DNA of 64,000 nucleotides, taken from the NCBI GenBank assembly GCA_030568195.1, contig JAJLTO010000001.1, forward strand, positions 1,240,001 to 1,304,000, given 5' to 3'. The DNA is from Dipodascopsis uninucleata var. uninucleata (Eukaryota; Ascomycota; Lipomycetes; Lipomycetales; Lipomycetaceae). A model generated the notes under the pieces. That model was given only the letters and a program-made list of their open reading frames with translations, had not been told where the DNA came from and searched no databases. Shown in pieces: positions 51,107 to 62,980 of the stretch. Positions within the stretch are counted from its first letter, which is position 1. Each line of letters opens with the position of its first letter. The position numbers and the translations under genes are program-made.

Positions 51107-54100
51107 TCAAATATCAGCAGCTTTTGAATTCTGGTCTATTTGTTTTTCAATCTTTCCAAAAATATATACTGGGGGATCAAAATATTGTCCATAAGAATTG
51201 TGGTCTTCTGTTTCAATAAATTGAGGATCGGAGATAATCCTGTTCATCGGAGCATCATCTGTTAATGTTTTGGCAGCTGCAAACTCGTCCTGAGTCATAG
51301 CACGTCGTCTATTATATATCGCTTCTTCAATAGTTCCTCTTAAGATAAGTGTCTCTACATGTACAGGTCTCATTTGACCGATTCGATGTGCTCGTCTCAT
51401 GGCTTGAGCTTCAATATTCGGTTGCCAAACAGGATTTATGAATATAATTCGCGACGCACCTGTGACATTAAGGCCATGTGAAGCTAGACCAAGGTCCATA
51501 AGCATGACTCGATATATTTCTGTCGTATTAAAAGTCATGAGGTTTGTTGCTCTTGCTTGTGAGTTGAGCGCCGTAGTATAAAAACAGTGATTAATACTCA
51601 TAATTTCTAGTGCTTCTCCGATGTAAAAGGCAACGTCGTCAAATTCATAGAATATTATAATCTTTTCTTTCTCATGCAAATCCCTAATACGAGACAAGAG
51701 ATAAGTCAGTTTAGATGAGAAGCATCCCCGTATATTGCAGTTTTTGAAACGGGAGTCTGCAGTTAGTCGAAGATTACTTCTTGTAGCAATATCATCATAA
51801 CTATGGCTAGAAAAGTACTTATGACTCTGAGTACTTGCCGTACGCTCCTGTGTAGTCGTGTGAGATGGAACACCAGGAAGTCCTTTATTATCTGAATTAG
51901 ACTTTAACCTCTGTCCTTTCTGAGATTTTGAGCCTGTTATGGAACCTTTTGATTTCGCGTCTACTTCATCCCCAGAAGTTAGTTTGATCAATTTCACGAT
52001 CTCGGCGTCAGTCAGATTACCGTCCGCATCTCTTCTTTTGTGCTGTCCCATTAAATTCTGGAAATTGAGAATCTTCTGACCAGACATTATACCACTACAT
52101 TCATTAGATTGTACTTCAAGTAGTTGAGTATTGATCTCACCAGGTATTCCGTTTAAAAAGTATCCCATTTCATGAAATTTTGAAGAAAAGGTCCATTCAT
52201 CATTCGATAATGCTCGCTTTCCAGCAAGAATTGATAACCGCAGGACACTCTTATCTTCTTCTGAATACTTATTTTTTTCCATGCATTTTGTTGCAACATC
52301 TATCATAAGCTGAACGTCTTCAATTGAAAATCCTGTCCAATAGAAAGTACTGTGCTGCAAATTAGTTACTAGTCTTCTAAGCTGCATTCTATTATTTCTA
52401 TGAAATAAATAATCTTGATCCTTACGATCAGAGGTTACAGCATTAACTGCGACAAAAGCATGAAACAAATTAATATTCAGCTTATTGAACAATGAAGGTT
52501 CCACTAGGATGACTGTGTGAGTCAACTTAGGTAGGTGAATATCAACCTCCAGATCTATTCGCCTATGTCTAACCATAACCTGACGTAATACTCGCTCAAC
52601 GATCTCATATCTACCTTTATCAAGGAATGGTCCTGAGCAATAGCGTTGCCACCAAGTAGGATTTGTGTTCCAAGGCGGAAGACCCAAAAAATCGGCAATC
52701 AAATGGCCCAGCCGAGCCAAGTCGAGAGCAGTTTTTGTATGCATAGGAACAGATTGGCGCCCCGATCCTGTCGACATCACCGAATCTGTTCCCACATCAA
52801 CTCCTAGTAGTCCGGGTACTGGTGTTCCCGTGACTGCCCACTTTCTATCGACCCTAAGAGCCTTGACAGCCGCTACAGAGAGCGTTTGGGAAGAACTCAT
52901 TGAATGACCTTCATCGACGATTATTCTCTTCCAATGTATTTCATGCAATGGAGATGAATCTCTTTTGGATTCCAGACCAAAGCGCCTTTGTGTCATCAAA
53001 ATTACATCGTATTGGTTGTAATCGACGACAGAACTATCTTCCAACTCTCTGGCATTATGATACAAAACATTTAAATAGCCATGAGAGACGTGCTTTTGTA
53101 TTTCACCATACCACTGAGCTTGTAGTGCATCAGGACATATTATCAAAGTCGTTCCCGATAATATTATTCTGCGATGTTTAATAGCTTCACCTCTTCTTCT
53201 TGTTTCTGTGCGTCTGCGTGACATATACGAGTCTTCAACCACATAAGATACTCTGTTTTGGTTTAACAATTCAATACAAGAATTAGGTAGTTTGCTCTTA
53301 TACCTTAACCAAGGAAGACCATGTCTATTGATAGTTAAAGCACAAATCTTCGAAAGAGCAAGTGTCGTCAAAGTAGGGGTTGATACAATGGTTTCGTTAT
53401 CCGGAAGTCGGCTACCTTGATATTTTGTTGCACAAATCAGGGCAATACAAATGCACGTTTTTCCAAAACCCATATCTTCCGACAGTACTCCACCATATGC
53501 TCCTTCGAAGAAATCAGGATATAATCTGATTGCACAAGTATCAGTGTCAAGGTACATAATTCTACCAGTAGGAGATCTGATTTCAGTAATTCTAGGGTCT
53601 GCCATCTGTACAGGCACTAGTTCTTTTCTGATCATCTCCACCACAGTCTCACGCTGATATGGATATAATGTTGATTTCATTCCTTCAACGTATCCCGTCA
53701 TCACATTTTTGATAATTTCTTCATTCTCAGGATCATCAATGCTCACTTCTCTTTCTGTACCAGCTGATATTTGATTAAAAATGTCCGATAGCGTTATATG
53801 TTGTTCTGGCGGAGGCTTCAGGAGAGGTTCGAATGGAGCATCTACTTGACCTTCCCATGCAGTCGAGCTCGTATTTATTAAAATCAAAACATCTCTAAGC
53901 CGTTTCTTAATGATTTGTTGTGAGGGTGGTAAAAATCTTCGACCTTCTACATCTTCAGGAATGATATAAATGCGTAACCGCACATGCTTGCCGTTTAGTA
54001 TTTTATAAGTAGCTCTTAAGTACATCTTATTGTACAAGTATACCATTGAATTTAAAGGCTCTGGCAGAATGACTTTTTTATCCCACGGAGGCTCTATCCA

Positions 54101-54604
54101 TTGCCAGGAATCTGGGGCTTCTAAGCCTGGAGCAATAAGGCGTGGCATATCATAAATATCAATCGTTCCAACAGCAGCGAGACGCTCTAACGAATTCAGA
54201 ACATTTGCAATTTCTGCCTCTCTGCAAATTTGCTCAGAAGACTATGTCGATATATAGTTCGTTAGTTGGTTAAATAATTATAGGCATGTTATTAGTAAAA
54301 ATAAAAATACCTTTGTCCGCGATCGTTTGTATCGAACTTCATCTCGATTGTAAATGCATGACCTGGAATTATTTCTTTGATTACTTTCTAAAATATATCA
54401 ATATATATATTAACAATAAATCTAAAATAGAGATATCAGCAGGCCAAGGTTTACTGTTTAATTACCTAACTTCTTTCTCTTTCGTCTGGTATGGGAATAT
54501 GGCTCATCACTAGTCGATGTCACCCTCACTCCAAACGTATCATTGATATCCGAATAGGTATCGTCTCCATTCCTATCCGAGAATTCTATCTGAATTGCTG
54601 ACAT
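51107..54604 (-). CDS. SNF2-family DNA-dependent ATPase/helicase
   Basis: Nuclear chromatin or repair translocase of 1116 residues from exons 54604-54466, 54387-54311 and 54241-51107. The start is MSAIQIEFSDRNGDD, and a basic patch TRRKRKK follows. Motifs are intact: Q-like TLYPYQRETV, P-loop SEDMGFGKTCICIAL near residue 328, TTLIICPDALQAQW, DEGH at about 514 (VDEGHSMSS), WAVTGTPVPG at about 542, and in the helicase C lobe KIIIFYEFDDVAFY, DLGLASHGLNVTGASRIIF, NPVWQPNIEAQAMRRAHRIG. Between motif I and Ia lies an insert of about 100 residues typical of Rad5/Irc20-like branches, but no RING finger is seen. The exact subfamily is not named with confidence. It is divergent from the RRM gene, 274 bp apart, and is the functional relative of the degenerate copy at 34303-36116. 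Confidence 0.9.
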
Positions 54605-54878
54605 TCCTTGTATATCCAAGCATTAATACCTGGGGATAACATAAGAATGAGTTAGAACGGCGGTCCATACGCGGAAGCTTGGGGTCAGACGAAGGAGCCA
54701 CGATAGTCGAGTAAAAGACATTAGATACTTCTGTCAGTTGGCTGGGACTTTTTTTTCTCATATTTGGTTCGTTGCATCTGCTTTCTCATTCCATTATAGT
54801 ACTACACATCTAGATAACTGCAATTTATACCATTTGAAAGTGAACTATTAAAAGAAGTAAAAATATACCACTGCTATA
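54605..54878. promoter_or_regulatory. Shared promoter of the SNF2 and RRM genes
   Basis: A 274-bp divergent interval between start codons. It is AT-rich; a short minus-strand frame (RKKSPSQLTEVS) has no support. No factor site is clear. Confidence 0.45.
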
Positions 54879-55512
54879 ATGAGTAGTCTTACTAGACAAC
54901 AGAGAAGCAGAATCCATATCGGTAAGTACAGATTGCATAAATCAAAAGTCACTTTAACATCAACTGAAGTACGTAACGAAACTAACAAATGCATCTGCCA
55001 ATAGCGGGTCTTGATATGGCGGTGACAAACGAGACACTGCTAGATGCATTTATTCCTTTTGGAGATATCGTTAATATTGATCTGCCTAAAGATTTAAAAT
55101 CAAGTGAGTTAAAGATGATTACATTACTGTAATAATCGAAGAACGACATATATTAACCGCAGGTTATACTTTTGATTCAGATAATTCTCACAGAGGTTAT
55201 GCAACGATAGAATATGAGAGCCCAGAAGATGCAGAGGCAGCTATAGACAACATGGATCAGAGCCAGCTCTATGGAAAGACTCTGAGAGTGACGATCTCCA
55301 AAACTCAGATGGAAACATTTAATATACACAATTCCAAGGCAGCAGGTGCGTAGTTGAAATTTGCTTTGAGAAACAGTGTCATTCAGACAACACTAACTAT
55401 ATTTTATACAGTATGGGAGCAGGAAGGTTGGCTACAAAAGAATGTAGTAAATGAGAGTGAAAATATCGTTTCTGAAGTTGCTCCTGACGCTATGGAGAGT
55501 TTGGAAGAATAG
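54879..55512 (+). CDS. PPIE/Cyp33-type RRM protein without a cyclophilin domain
   Basis: RNA-binding protein of 141 residues from exons 54879-54921, 55005-55103, 55163-55345 and 55412-55512. It has one RRM: IHIAGLDMAVTNETLLDAFI as RNP2 region, then PFGDIVNIDLP, HRGYATIEYESPEDAEAAID as RNP1 region, NMDQSQLYGKTLRVTISK. The AFIPFGDI block and the later VWEQEGWLQK segment are those of cyclophilin E, in which VWSDDDWLKK leads into the isomerase domain. Here the protein ends within about 25 acidic residues, so the isomerase is absent. A splicing-related nuclear role is likely by family. Exon borders all follow GT-AG. Confidence 0.85.
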
Positions 55513-55799
55513 ACGGGAGGTAACTACAGCATTGTACACTACTTGATTCTCATATAACAAAGAATGTATTATAGAAGAGAATACTATAGCGTCTTGTAAT
55601 TTAAATCTCAAAATTGAGAGAATATTTGAAGATTGCATTTGATATTACCAATCAACAGGATCAATTATAGCCATACTAAGCATTAGTTATTAACTGCCAT
55701 TTTACGGCCCTAAAAGAATCACAATAGTGGGAGATTTATCTATAACACCGATTTATTATGACTTGAAAATTGATCATTAAACAAATGTATGAAATGAAT

Positions 55800-56458
55800 T
55801 TACTTCTCGTTCGATCGGGCGACACGGACCTATATTAAAATGTTAGATAGTTCTCAGCGAGATACCGTCAACACTACACATTGAAAAACGTTGGATGATG
55901 CTGTGATCATGTAAAACTTACAGCTGGGTCATAGAGGAGCTATAATAAAGATTAATTGTTAAAACCAACATTCAGATTGCAATAATAAGACCTGCAACAA
56001 GCTACAACGATAATAACATACCTTTCGAGACAGTGCAACAGCAGCAGCCAAAATACCACATCCAAGCGTGAAGACTATAATTCAAATTATTAATAAGACT
56101 ATTCTCCATAATAAAGTACCATTGCCAGAAAATTAATTATTATAGTAACAAGATTCACCTACATAAAGGATACAACTCAGCTGGTATCTCCTTCAACTTC
56201 TTCATCTTGCTAGAAGGGGTCTCAGCCTTGGTCTAGATTGAACGAGAATGAAGTTAGCTAAGAATACACCGACGTCTCTAGTGCTCACAATAAAATCTTC
56301 CATATGCTCCATCCGCTGTAATCATCGATCTATATTCGAGAAACAGTCCAGCACTAACTATGTAATGAGAAGAGACATACCGAGTACTTCATCATGTTAA
56401 GAGCAGAGCGAGCTGCAGACACACGAGATGCACGCAAAACAGAATATCCGACTGGCAT
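55800..56458 (-). CDS. NDUFA4/B12D-like small mitochondrial inner-membrane protein
   Basis: Five exons (56458-56381, 56232-56163, 56074-56022, 55939-55922, 55829-55800) give 82 residues. The N-terminus is a basic presequence (MPVGYSVLRASRVSAARSAL). The mature part KLKEIPAELYPLFFTLGCGI, LAAAVALSRKLLYDPAVRVA has the single membrane span and ELYPLF...DPxVR pattern of the B12D / MLRQ (NDUFA4) family, members of which associate with respiratory complexes I or IV. The fourth exon is only 18 nt (LLYDPA). Donors are GTATGT, GTAGGT, GTATGT and GTAAGT. No single frame is long enough to reveal the gene. Family assignment is from a short pattern, hence moderate confidence. Confidence 0.78.
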
Positions 56459-57484
56459 TTTCGTATTAAAATATTTAGATATTTTCGTATTGAAATTTAA
56501 CGTTGTTGGATCCCAGAATTCTAATAAAATGTAATGAATCTGTGATGAATCTCGAAAAAGAAAAATAGTGGTGAGATTTCTAGCGACTCAACTTTTTGGT
56601 GTTGCATTTTAGGAAATTGAGCGATAGCCACCAATATTATTGGTCAGTACCAGACGGAAATGTACGCTCTAATCTATTTTCAGTGTATATTACAGTCCTA
56701 AACCAGACTGTGGCTACTTCGAAACGTCTGCAAGTGATTCAGCTTTTGTCAGTTATATGGGGAAGCCCGAGAGTATTTATAAATACGAAAGGAAACAAAA
56801 AAAAAGTTGGTCACATCAGACGTATTATATTGGGTGTAATTTAGATTGCAGATAATAGTTCCAGTCAAGATAAAGGAATTTTTGGATATTGTTAATGAAT
56901 TTATGGGCTTCATTGGACTCAGTTTATGATTCGTAACGAAAGAACTTCAATATCTCTTAACATTCGTGCTTACGAGTCTAGCTGTCCGCAATCCATAGAG
57001 TAAACAAATCATAATAGCTTTACGTGATACAAAGTTCATCTTATCAGCTTCCTACTTTCAATTGTGCTATCCTTGTAGAGCTTACAGTGTCGAAGGCGGC
57101 GCTGCCAATTCACAACATAAATTGTAATCCCAAGGTAGCCTGTATATACGTGTGTGAGAAAGAAAAATGATAATGAATATAAAGGTCATAAAGAAGTAAT
57201 TAATACTGAAAATAAGAGAAGTAAAAATGTCACTTCAACTCAGATTCACAGCAGATCAGCATTGAGCTTTCATGTCGGAGACGACGACGTAGTGTTTGGG
57301 ACTTAGTTACGTTATAATGCACTTAATATTAGTAACAGTTCTCTTTTTTAGACTACTAAAAAAATACTATGGAACAACATTTGTAATAACCTACCAAGCA
57401 ATTTATTAGAATAATTGGAGACCTTTGATCTGAAGACAAACTATAGAGGTCAGGATCTAGGGTTAATCAATTCGAGGAATAGGA
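56459..57484. promoter_or_regulatory. Divergent interval NDUFA4-like/MDL1
   Basis: About 1 kb without a supported gene. An 82-codon plus-strand frame at 56596-56844 has no likeness to known proteins. An inverted CCAAT pair lies at 56631-56643 on the NDUFA4-like side. The remainder is AT-rich. Confidence 0.5.
56631..56643. promoter_or_regulatory. Inverted CCAAT pair
   Basis: CCAAT at 56631-56635 faces ATTGG at 56639-56643, about 175 bp before the start of the NDUFA4-like gene. Fungal HAP (CBF) complexes bind CCAAT at respiratory genes, so a role is plausible; this is inference from a short motif. Confidence 0.4.
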
Positions 57485-59923
57485 ATGCAGTCGCTGATAT
57501 CGCCTTTGAGGTGCGGAAACAGGAGACTGCTTACTGCATTTAGAACACCAAGACTGGACATAGCAACAGGAGAGCCAAGTACTCTTACGTTCCAACAACG
57601 TCCACATCTGAAATCACTGATAGTCAGTAATATAAACGCAGATTATCTGTCAAATATAAGGCCTTTCTTTTCCAGTGCCATTTGCAGTGAAATTAAAAAG
57701 CGACATGATCAACAGCTGCTATCGTCTTTGCAGCAAAGGTACTTAGCTAGGAATCCTGGATCAAATCTCGGAGTCCCCCAGAAGAGATCAGTATCTCCGT
57801 CTAGTGAGCGTAATACAATAACTAAACAATTCAAAGAGGAAATAGACGATGAAAATATTAAAAGAGTAAAATTCGAGGATGTCAGTCGGCTATTTAGACT
57901 AGCTTCGAAAGAAATATGGTCTCTAACTGGTATGATTATTTAATAGAGGTTTACCGTATTAATTGACAAAGTATCAGATAGATATTAACTAACTATGGTG
58001 ATAGGTGCTTTTCTCTTCTTATGCGTGTCTTCCGGTGTATCGCTATGTATCCCGTACTCAATTGGAAAAATACTTGATTTAGCATCTAAACCTCCAGAGG
58101 AAAGAAAGATACTTGGATTTTCATTGTTCGAAATTGGAGTCAGTCTCGGTACGTTGGGCCACTATTGCCTAAGAGTATAAAACTTACTAACAAGTGCATA
58201 TTAGCTATTCTGCTTACTCTTGGATCACTAGCTAATTTTGGACGAGTGTATATTCTAAGAATAGTTGGTGAAAGAGTTGTCGCACGACTACGGTCACATC
58301 TTTACAAGCAAACAATTATGCAAGGCAAGTATACATTTTTCATACTCTTTCTATAGATTAAACTAACTTATAAGTATATAATAGATCTTGCTTTCTTTGA
58401 CACAAATAGAGTAGGTGATCTCTTAACTAGATTCTCAAGCGATACAAATATCGTTGCGAAGTCTCTAACCCAAAACATTTCTGATGGTCTAAGAGCAGTT
58501 ATTACTGGTATTGCTGGTTTGAGTATGATGACGCTTGTCAGCTTGGAACTAACGGTGCGTATTCTTTTTTTGCTATATTGTAAATTGTCCGTCTTCTTAC
58601 AAGAAATTTTTAGTGTATCATTATGGCCGTCGTACCACCTGTCGCTGTTGGTGCATATTTTTATGGTCGCAAAATACGCAATATCACAGCAGACTCTCAG
58701 AGAGCATTAGGTTCATCAACGAGAGTTGCAGAGGAGAGCTTAAACAATATTAAAACAGTTCAATCATTTTCAGCTGATATCGTTGAGGTTAGGAAATACA
58801 ATCATCAAATCCGCAATATTTTTAGAATTGGCCAGCGAGAAGCTTTAGTCAGTGCAAGCTTTTTCAGTGCTGTAAGTACTCAAGTATTGAAACTTTTATT
58901 GACAAGTCCTTGCCAATAACTAATAGTATGACTTAGACAAACTTTGCAGGAAACATGACCGTCTTGACAGTTCTTTCTGTTGGTACTCAGATGGTCTTTA
59001 GTGAAGCGATCTCGTTGGGGGACCTCTCTTCCTTTATGATGTACTCAGCATATACCGGAAGCGCTATGATCGGACTTTCGTCTTTCTACAGTAAAATGAT
59101 GAAAGGTCTTGGTGCGGCAACTAGAGTATTTGAATTGGAAGATATCAAGCGAACTGTGAGTCAGCCATTTGCAGGCATGATATCAGATGCGGATGCCAAG
59201 GGGATTATCGAATTTAAGGATGTTTCGTTTGCATATCCTAAGCGACCTTCCGTAAAAATATTTGAAAATTTCTCTCTGAAAATCCCTTCTGGATTTAATG
59301 TATGCATTACGGGCCCGTCGGGTAGCGGGAAATCGACAATTAGCCAGCTGTTGTTGAGATTCTATGATCCGACTTCTGGCTCGATAACACTTAATGGTAA
59401 AGACATTCGAAACTTCAATGTTCTGTCATTACGTAGAACTATTGGAATTGTTGGACAGGATCCTGTCTTATTTTCTGGTACAATAAAAGATAATATAGCT
59501 TACGGAAAGCCGAGTGCGACAGATGAAGAAATCGAAGCAGCGGCGGAACTGGCAAGCTGTTCATTTATATATGATCTTCCTCAGAGGTTTCAGACATCTG
59601 TTGGTCCTCGAGGTGCACAACTCAGTGGTGGTCAAAAGCAGAGAATTGCTATTGCAAGAGCTCTAATGAGGACTCCTCCAATTTTAATCCTCGATGAGGC
59701 GACCTCGGCTCTTGACGCAGAATCCGAATCAGCGATTGGCGATGCTCTAAGAAAAATAATTGATAGTGACTGTACAACAATATCAATATCACATCGACTC
59801 TCAGCAATCAGAAGAAGTGATTTGGTCATTGTTCTTGACCATCATGGGAAAATAGTAGAAACAGGCAAATTTCAGGACTTGGTAGCGAACGAGAACAGCT
59901 ACTTTATGAAAGTCTTGACGTGA
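57485..59923 (+). CDS. MDL1: Mitochondrial ABC half-transporter (MDL1/ABCB10 type)
   Basis: Inner-membrane peptide or metabolite exporter of 707 residues, working as a homodimer. Six exons: 57485-57929, 58005-58148, 58205-58324, 58385-58554, 58614-58871, 58937-59923. The 150-residue N-terminus is Arg/Ser-rich (import signal plus linker). The ABC membrane domain follows (CIPYSIGKILDLASKPP, ARLRSHLYKQTIMQDLAFFD, RVGDLLTRFSSDTNIVAKSL). The nucleotide-binding domain is complete: Walker A GPSGSGKST near 505, Q-loop IGIVGQDPVLF, signature LSGGQKQR near 608, Walker B ILILDEATSALD, H-loop ISHRLS. Intron 3 (58325-58384) starts CAAG|GCAAGT, a GC-AG intron, needed to keep MQ|DLAFFD in frame. MDL1 versus MDL2 is not firmly separable. 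Confidence 0.92.
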
Positions 59924-61075
59924 TGGATGCCCAAGTAACATATTTAATTCGTATAGCGCTGCTTCTAGTTTTTACTAGCACATATCGCTGTGAACATCAT
60001 TGATTCATTCACTATTGTTTAGTTAATGTACATAGAAATACAAATGAAGAGGAGCTCAAGTGGACGAAGATACCAAAATTTATTAATAACGTACAATATT
60101 ATATCGATTATTCAAGAGACGTAGATATTGGAATTAGATAGCGGAGTAGAATATCGGCATGCAATATAATACATAATGAATAGAGAGTAGTCTCCATTAT
60201 AAAAAAATTGATTGTTAGACGGATAAACACGATCCACATTTTCACTTATATCTTTTAATTCATTGCTGCTATATATGATTCACCATGAGATCATATACGC
60301 CATAAATCTGATATAGTTCTAATTGGCTAGCTCTCTACGCAATAGTAAAACGCAACATTCTCCACACCATAAAATATTTTGTATAGTATTATTCATAATT
60401 TTTCCATGCTCGAGTATATTAACAATTGGGTCCTTTTACACTTCATTATGCCTAATGCACCGCTTAAGGACCCGAGACTGAGAAAGGTACAGTATGAATA
60501 AACGACAAAAATCATAAGTAGCCATTATGTACATGATAAAGTTTTAATTTAAAACGTATGTTATCTTATAAACTTATACTGATATGGATATAGCGTAACT
60601 GAAGAGGTTAGTTAAACTGTATTTGGGATCTGTTTGGGACTTGCTCTTCACTAGTGCGATGAGATCGATTCGACTCATCTTGCCGCCTTCTTTGAGAGCA
60701 CATAGTAATTAGGATATATTGGGCTATTGAGAATATCGCGATATTCAAGCCCATTTTGAAGTGTTTAAATACTATAACTAGCTTTTGTCTATAATATCTT
60801 TACTGCTTTTTATATCTATTATCTTTACGTTTTGCTTTGTTCTATCACGTAGGCTGAACAAGAGTTAGTGGTTTGGTAGGCTTAGAGAGGCGAGAAAACG
60901 CTGGCGTATGATAACTAGGGTCGCCTCAAACATTTGACAGTTTAGGACAAATATTTACGTCTGCACTGAAATCTGTCATATATCACGCTATAACAACTAT
61001 CAAATAGTGAATTTCACTCAGACCGTGAAGTGCCTAATAGAGAGACGGTCACGCGAAATATAAGTGTTAGATGAA
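59924..61075. other. Intergenic, about 1.15 kb
   Basis: AT-rich DNA between two co-oriented genes. Apart from a 48-codon minus-strand frame at 60608-60754, listed separately, no coding or RNA signal is seen. Confidence 0.5.
60608..60754 (-). CDS. Possible 48-residue membrane micropeptide
   Basis: A short frame with a favourable start context (CAAAATGG) encodes MGLNIAIFSIAQYILITM as a hydrophobic helix, followed by a basic polar tail (CSQRRRQDESNRSHRTSEEQ). The layout resembles small single-span ER or mitochondrial proteins, but I recognise no family. Such a frame could arise by chance; support is weak. Confidence 0.25.
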   Translation of the reverse strand: MGLNIAIFSIAQYILITMCSQRRRQDESNRSHRTSEEQVPNRSQIQFN

Positions 61076-62513
61076 ATGTCGTTCTATTCTCCCTCGCAAC
61101 ACCCGCTATTGGTGCGTGATGTCAACGGAAGTGGTGGAAACTCGTCTTCCAGAACGTCAGAATCTCTCAATAATGTGGAGCGGAACTTCTCTAATAGTAG
61201 TGTAGTTTCTTCTTCAATGACTTCAGTACGAAGACAGCGAGGTCCTGCCTATGCGCTGTCTCTTTCAACGCTTTTGAGTCAGTCAGATTCAGCAATTTCA
61301 ACAACAGAATCGGAAGTATCTGCCGGCAACATTCTTCAAGATGAGGAATGGGTACTATTTTCTGCTGGTGGAAGTTCATCACTAATACAAGAGGAAGAAG
61401 TCAATGAAGATGAAGATAAAAATGAAGACCAAGATGAGGATAATGACAATCCTAATGATGTATATGATATGTCTATATTAGCCATAGGAGATCGTGATAA
61501 TGAAGGTTATGTAAGTGATACCGACTGTGTAAATTATTTCAAAGTTCCTGCTTGATTATGGATCGCTAATTAATTCGATATTTTTCTTCTTACAGGCTAT
61601 TGCTACGCCTGGCAGAAGGCCAGAGCACGGTTTTGCTTTTCCAGAGCATGATGGACATGGCTCCTTCGTAGCCACGCCTACTCAGCATGCTATAACTGCA
61701 CTTCCCTCATATTCATCAGCTGAGACAACAGCTCGAATCAATGCATGGCGATTAGATCATTCTGAGCAGTTGTTCAGAGAATTACAGCGCCTACAGTCTC
61801 GTTCTCTTGCGTCACATAATCGGCGATCCGATAGTATATCAAGTTGGGGTATCCCTTCTGAAGAGCACATTGATGAGAGCAACTCAAATATGTATCACAA
61901 TGATGCCAATCGTAACGAGCTGGATGACGGAGATTTGGATAAATATTCAGACGTGGATAGCGAAAACTTCTTGGTTATGAGACCTGCAAGAGGCGTTATG
62001 TCATCAGTAGCTAGGCAATCTAAAGCAACAGACGAAAGTACTAGATGGGGTTTATTTAACTCTGCACCAAATATGGCAGATGCTGTTAATCGAAGAGAAC
62101 AAGTAAATGATGATAATTCACAATCTTTGCAATCTTCAGGAGGATTTTGGCAAAGGCTCACTAGACGCGTCATACATGATATTATTGGGATAAATGATGA
62201 AGTATTAGATGTTTTATTTGGTGAACGCTCACAAGGTGATTCTGCGTTACACACTTTGTCAGCTGAGGACGGAGGTGTGGCAAAGACTACCTTAGGGCCG
62301 GAGCTGATGAAATTATTATATCCTCCTGCGGTGAAAGACTTCTCTCAAGCAGAAATAGTTAGCGAAAGGGCTAGCTCTGTAATCAGTTCATCTTGCAGTA
62401 GTTATCCTCAGTTATGGGAAGAGAAGTTAATTGCACGTATTGGCCGAGAATTAGGATTAAGATATTGTAATGACTATGGTAGCATTGAAATTTGTCATGG
62501 GCTATTTGTTTGA
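61076..62513 (+). CDS. Ser/acidic-rich protein of unknown function
   Basis: Exons 61076-61510 and 61596-62513 (85-bp intron, GTAAGT donor, TTACAG acceptor) join as DNEGY|AIATPGRR to 450 residues. The N-terminal part is Ser-rich (NSSSRTSESLNNVERNFSNS) with RRQRGPAYALSLSTLLSQSD, then an acidic stretch (EEEVNEDEDKNEDQDEDND). Past the intron FVATPTQHAITALPSYSS and ARINAWRLDHSEQLFRELQR form a recognisably ordered segment, and a C-terminal block WQRLTRRVIHDIIGINDEVL ... IARIGRELGLRYCNDYGS is probably helical. It may be a fungal family without a name known to me. The start used is the first in-frame ATG. Confidence 0.75.
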
Positions 62514-62980
62514 TTTTATTGAGATCATATAATGTGTATGTCTTCGCCGCCACTTTATAAACAGCATTGAACATTAAAATTTATTAACTCATATACACAT
62601 TGAAATACTCAAATAAGTACATAGACAATTGGTTTATTCAGCTGTCTAATTAAGTCAAATATAAACATTGAGAAGTCATAGCCAATACAGCTAATAGAAA
62701 ATTATTTGTGAAATAGTTTGCTGCATATATGGGTATTAAAATTATATTGTGTACATACGTAAATCCTCACTAATCTATACATTACAGATCGGATCAATGA
62801 AATGAACGTTCAGATGCTTTAACAAAAGGTACTTTTTATTATACTATTCTTTTATTCACATGACTCGTGAAATTGTTGTACATTTTAGACCAAATGCACA
62901 TTGGCCACAAATTCCATACATACAATAAATCCACCATACTTGCACACACACACAGAAAATATGAATATATGAATGCATAT
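62514..62980. other. Convergent 3' flanks
   Basis: About 470 bp, very AT-rich, with a CA-repeat (CACACACACACA) near 62940. It holds the 3' ends of the Ser/acidic gene and RPL18. No gene is seen. Confidence 0.55.

Noticed and set aside
56596-56844. 82-codon plus-strand frame upstream of MDL1
   Set aside because: No homology, and the interval is better explained as the divergent promoter of two mitochondrial genes.
60424-60486. Short ATG frame MPNAPLKDPRLRK ending at a GT
   Set aside because: Looks like a first exon, but no second exon was found before 61076.
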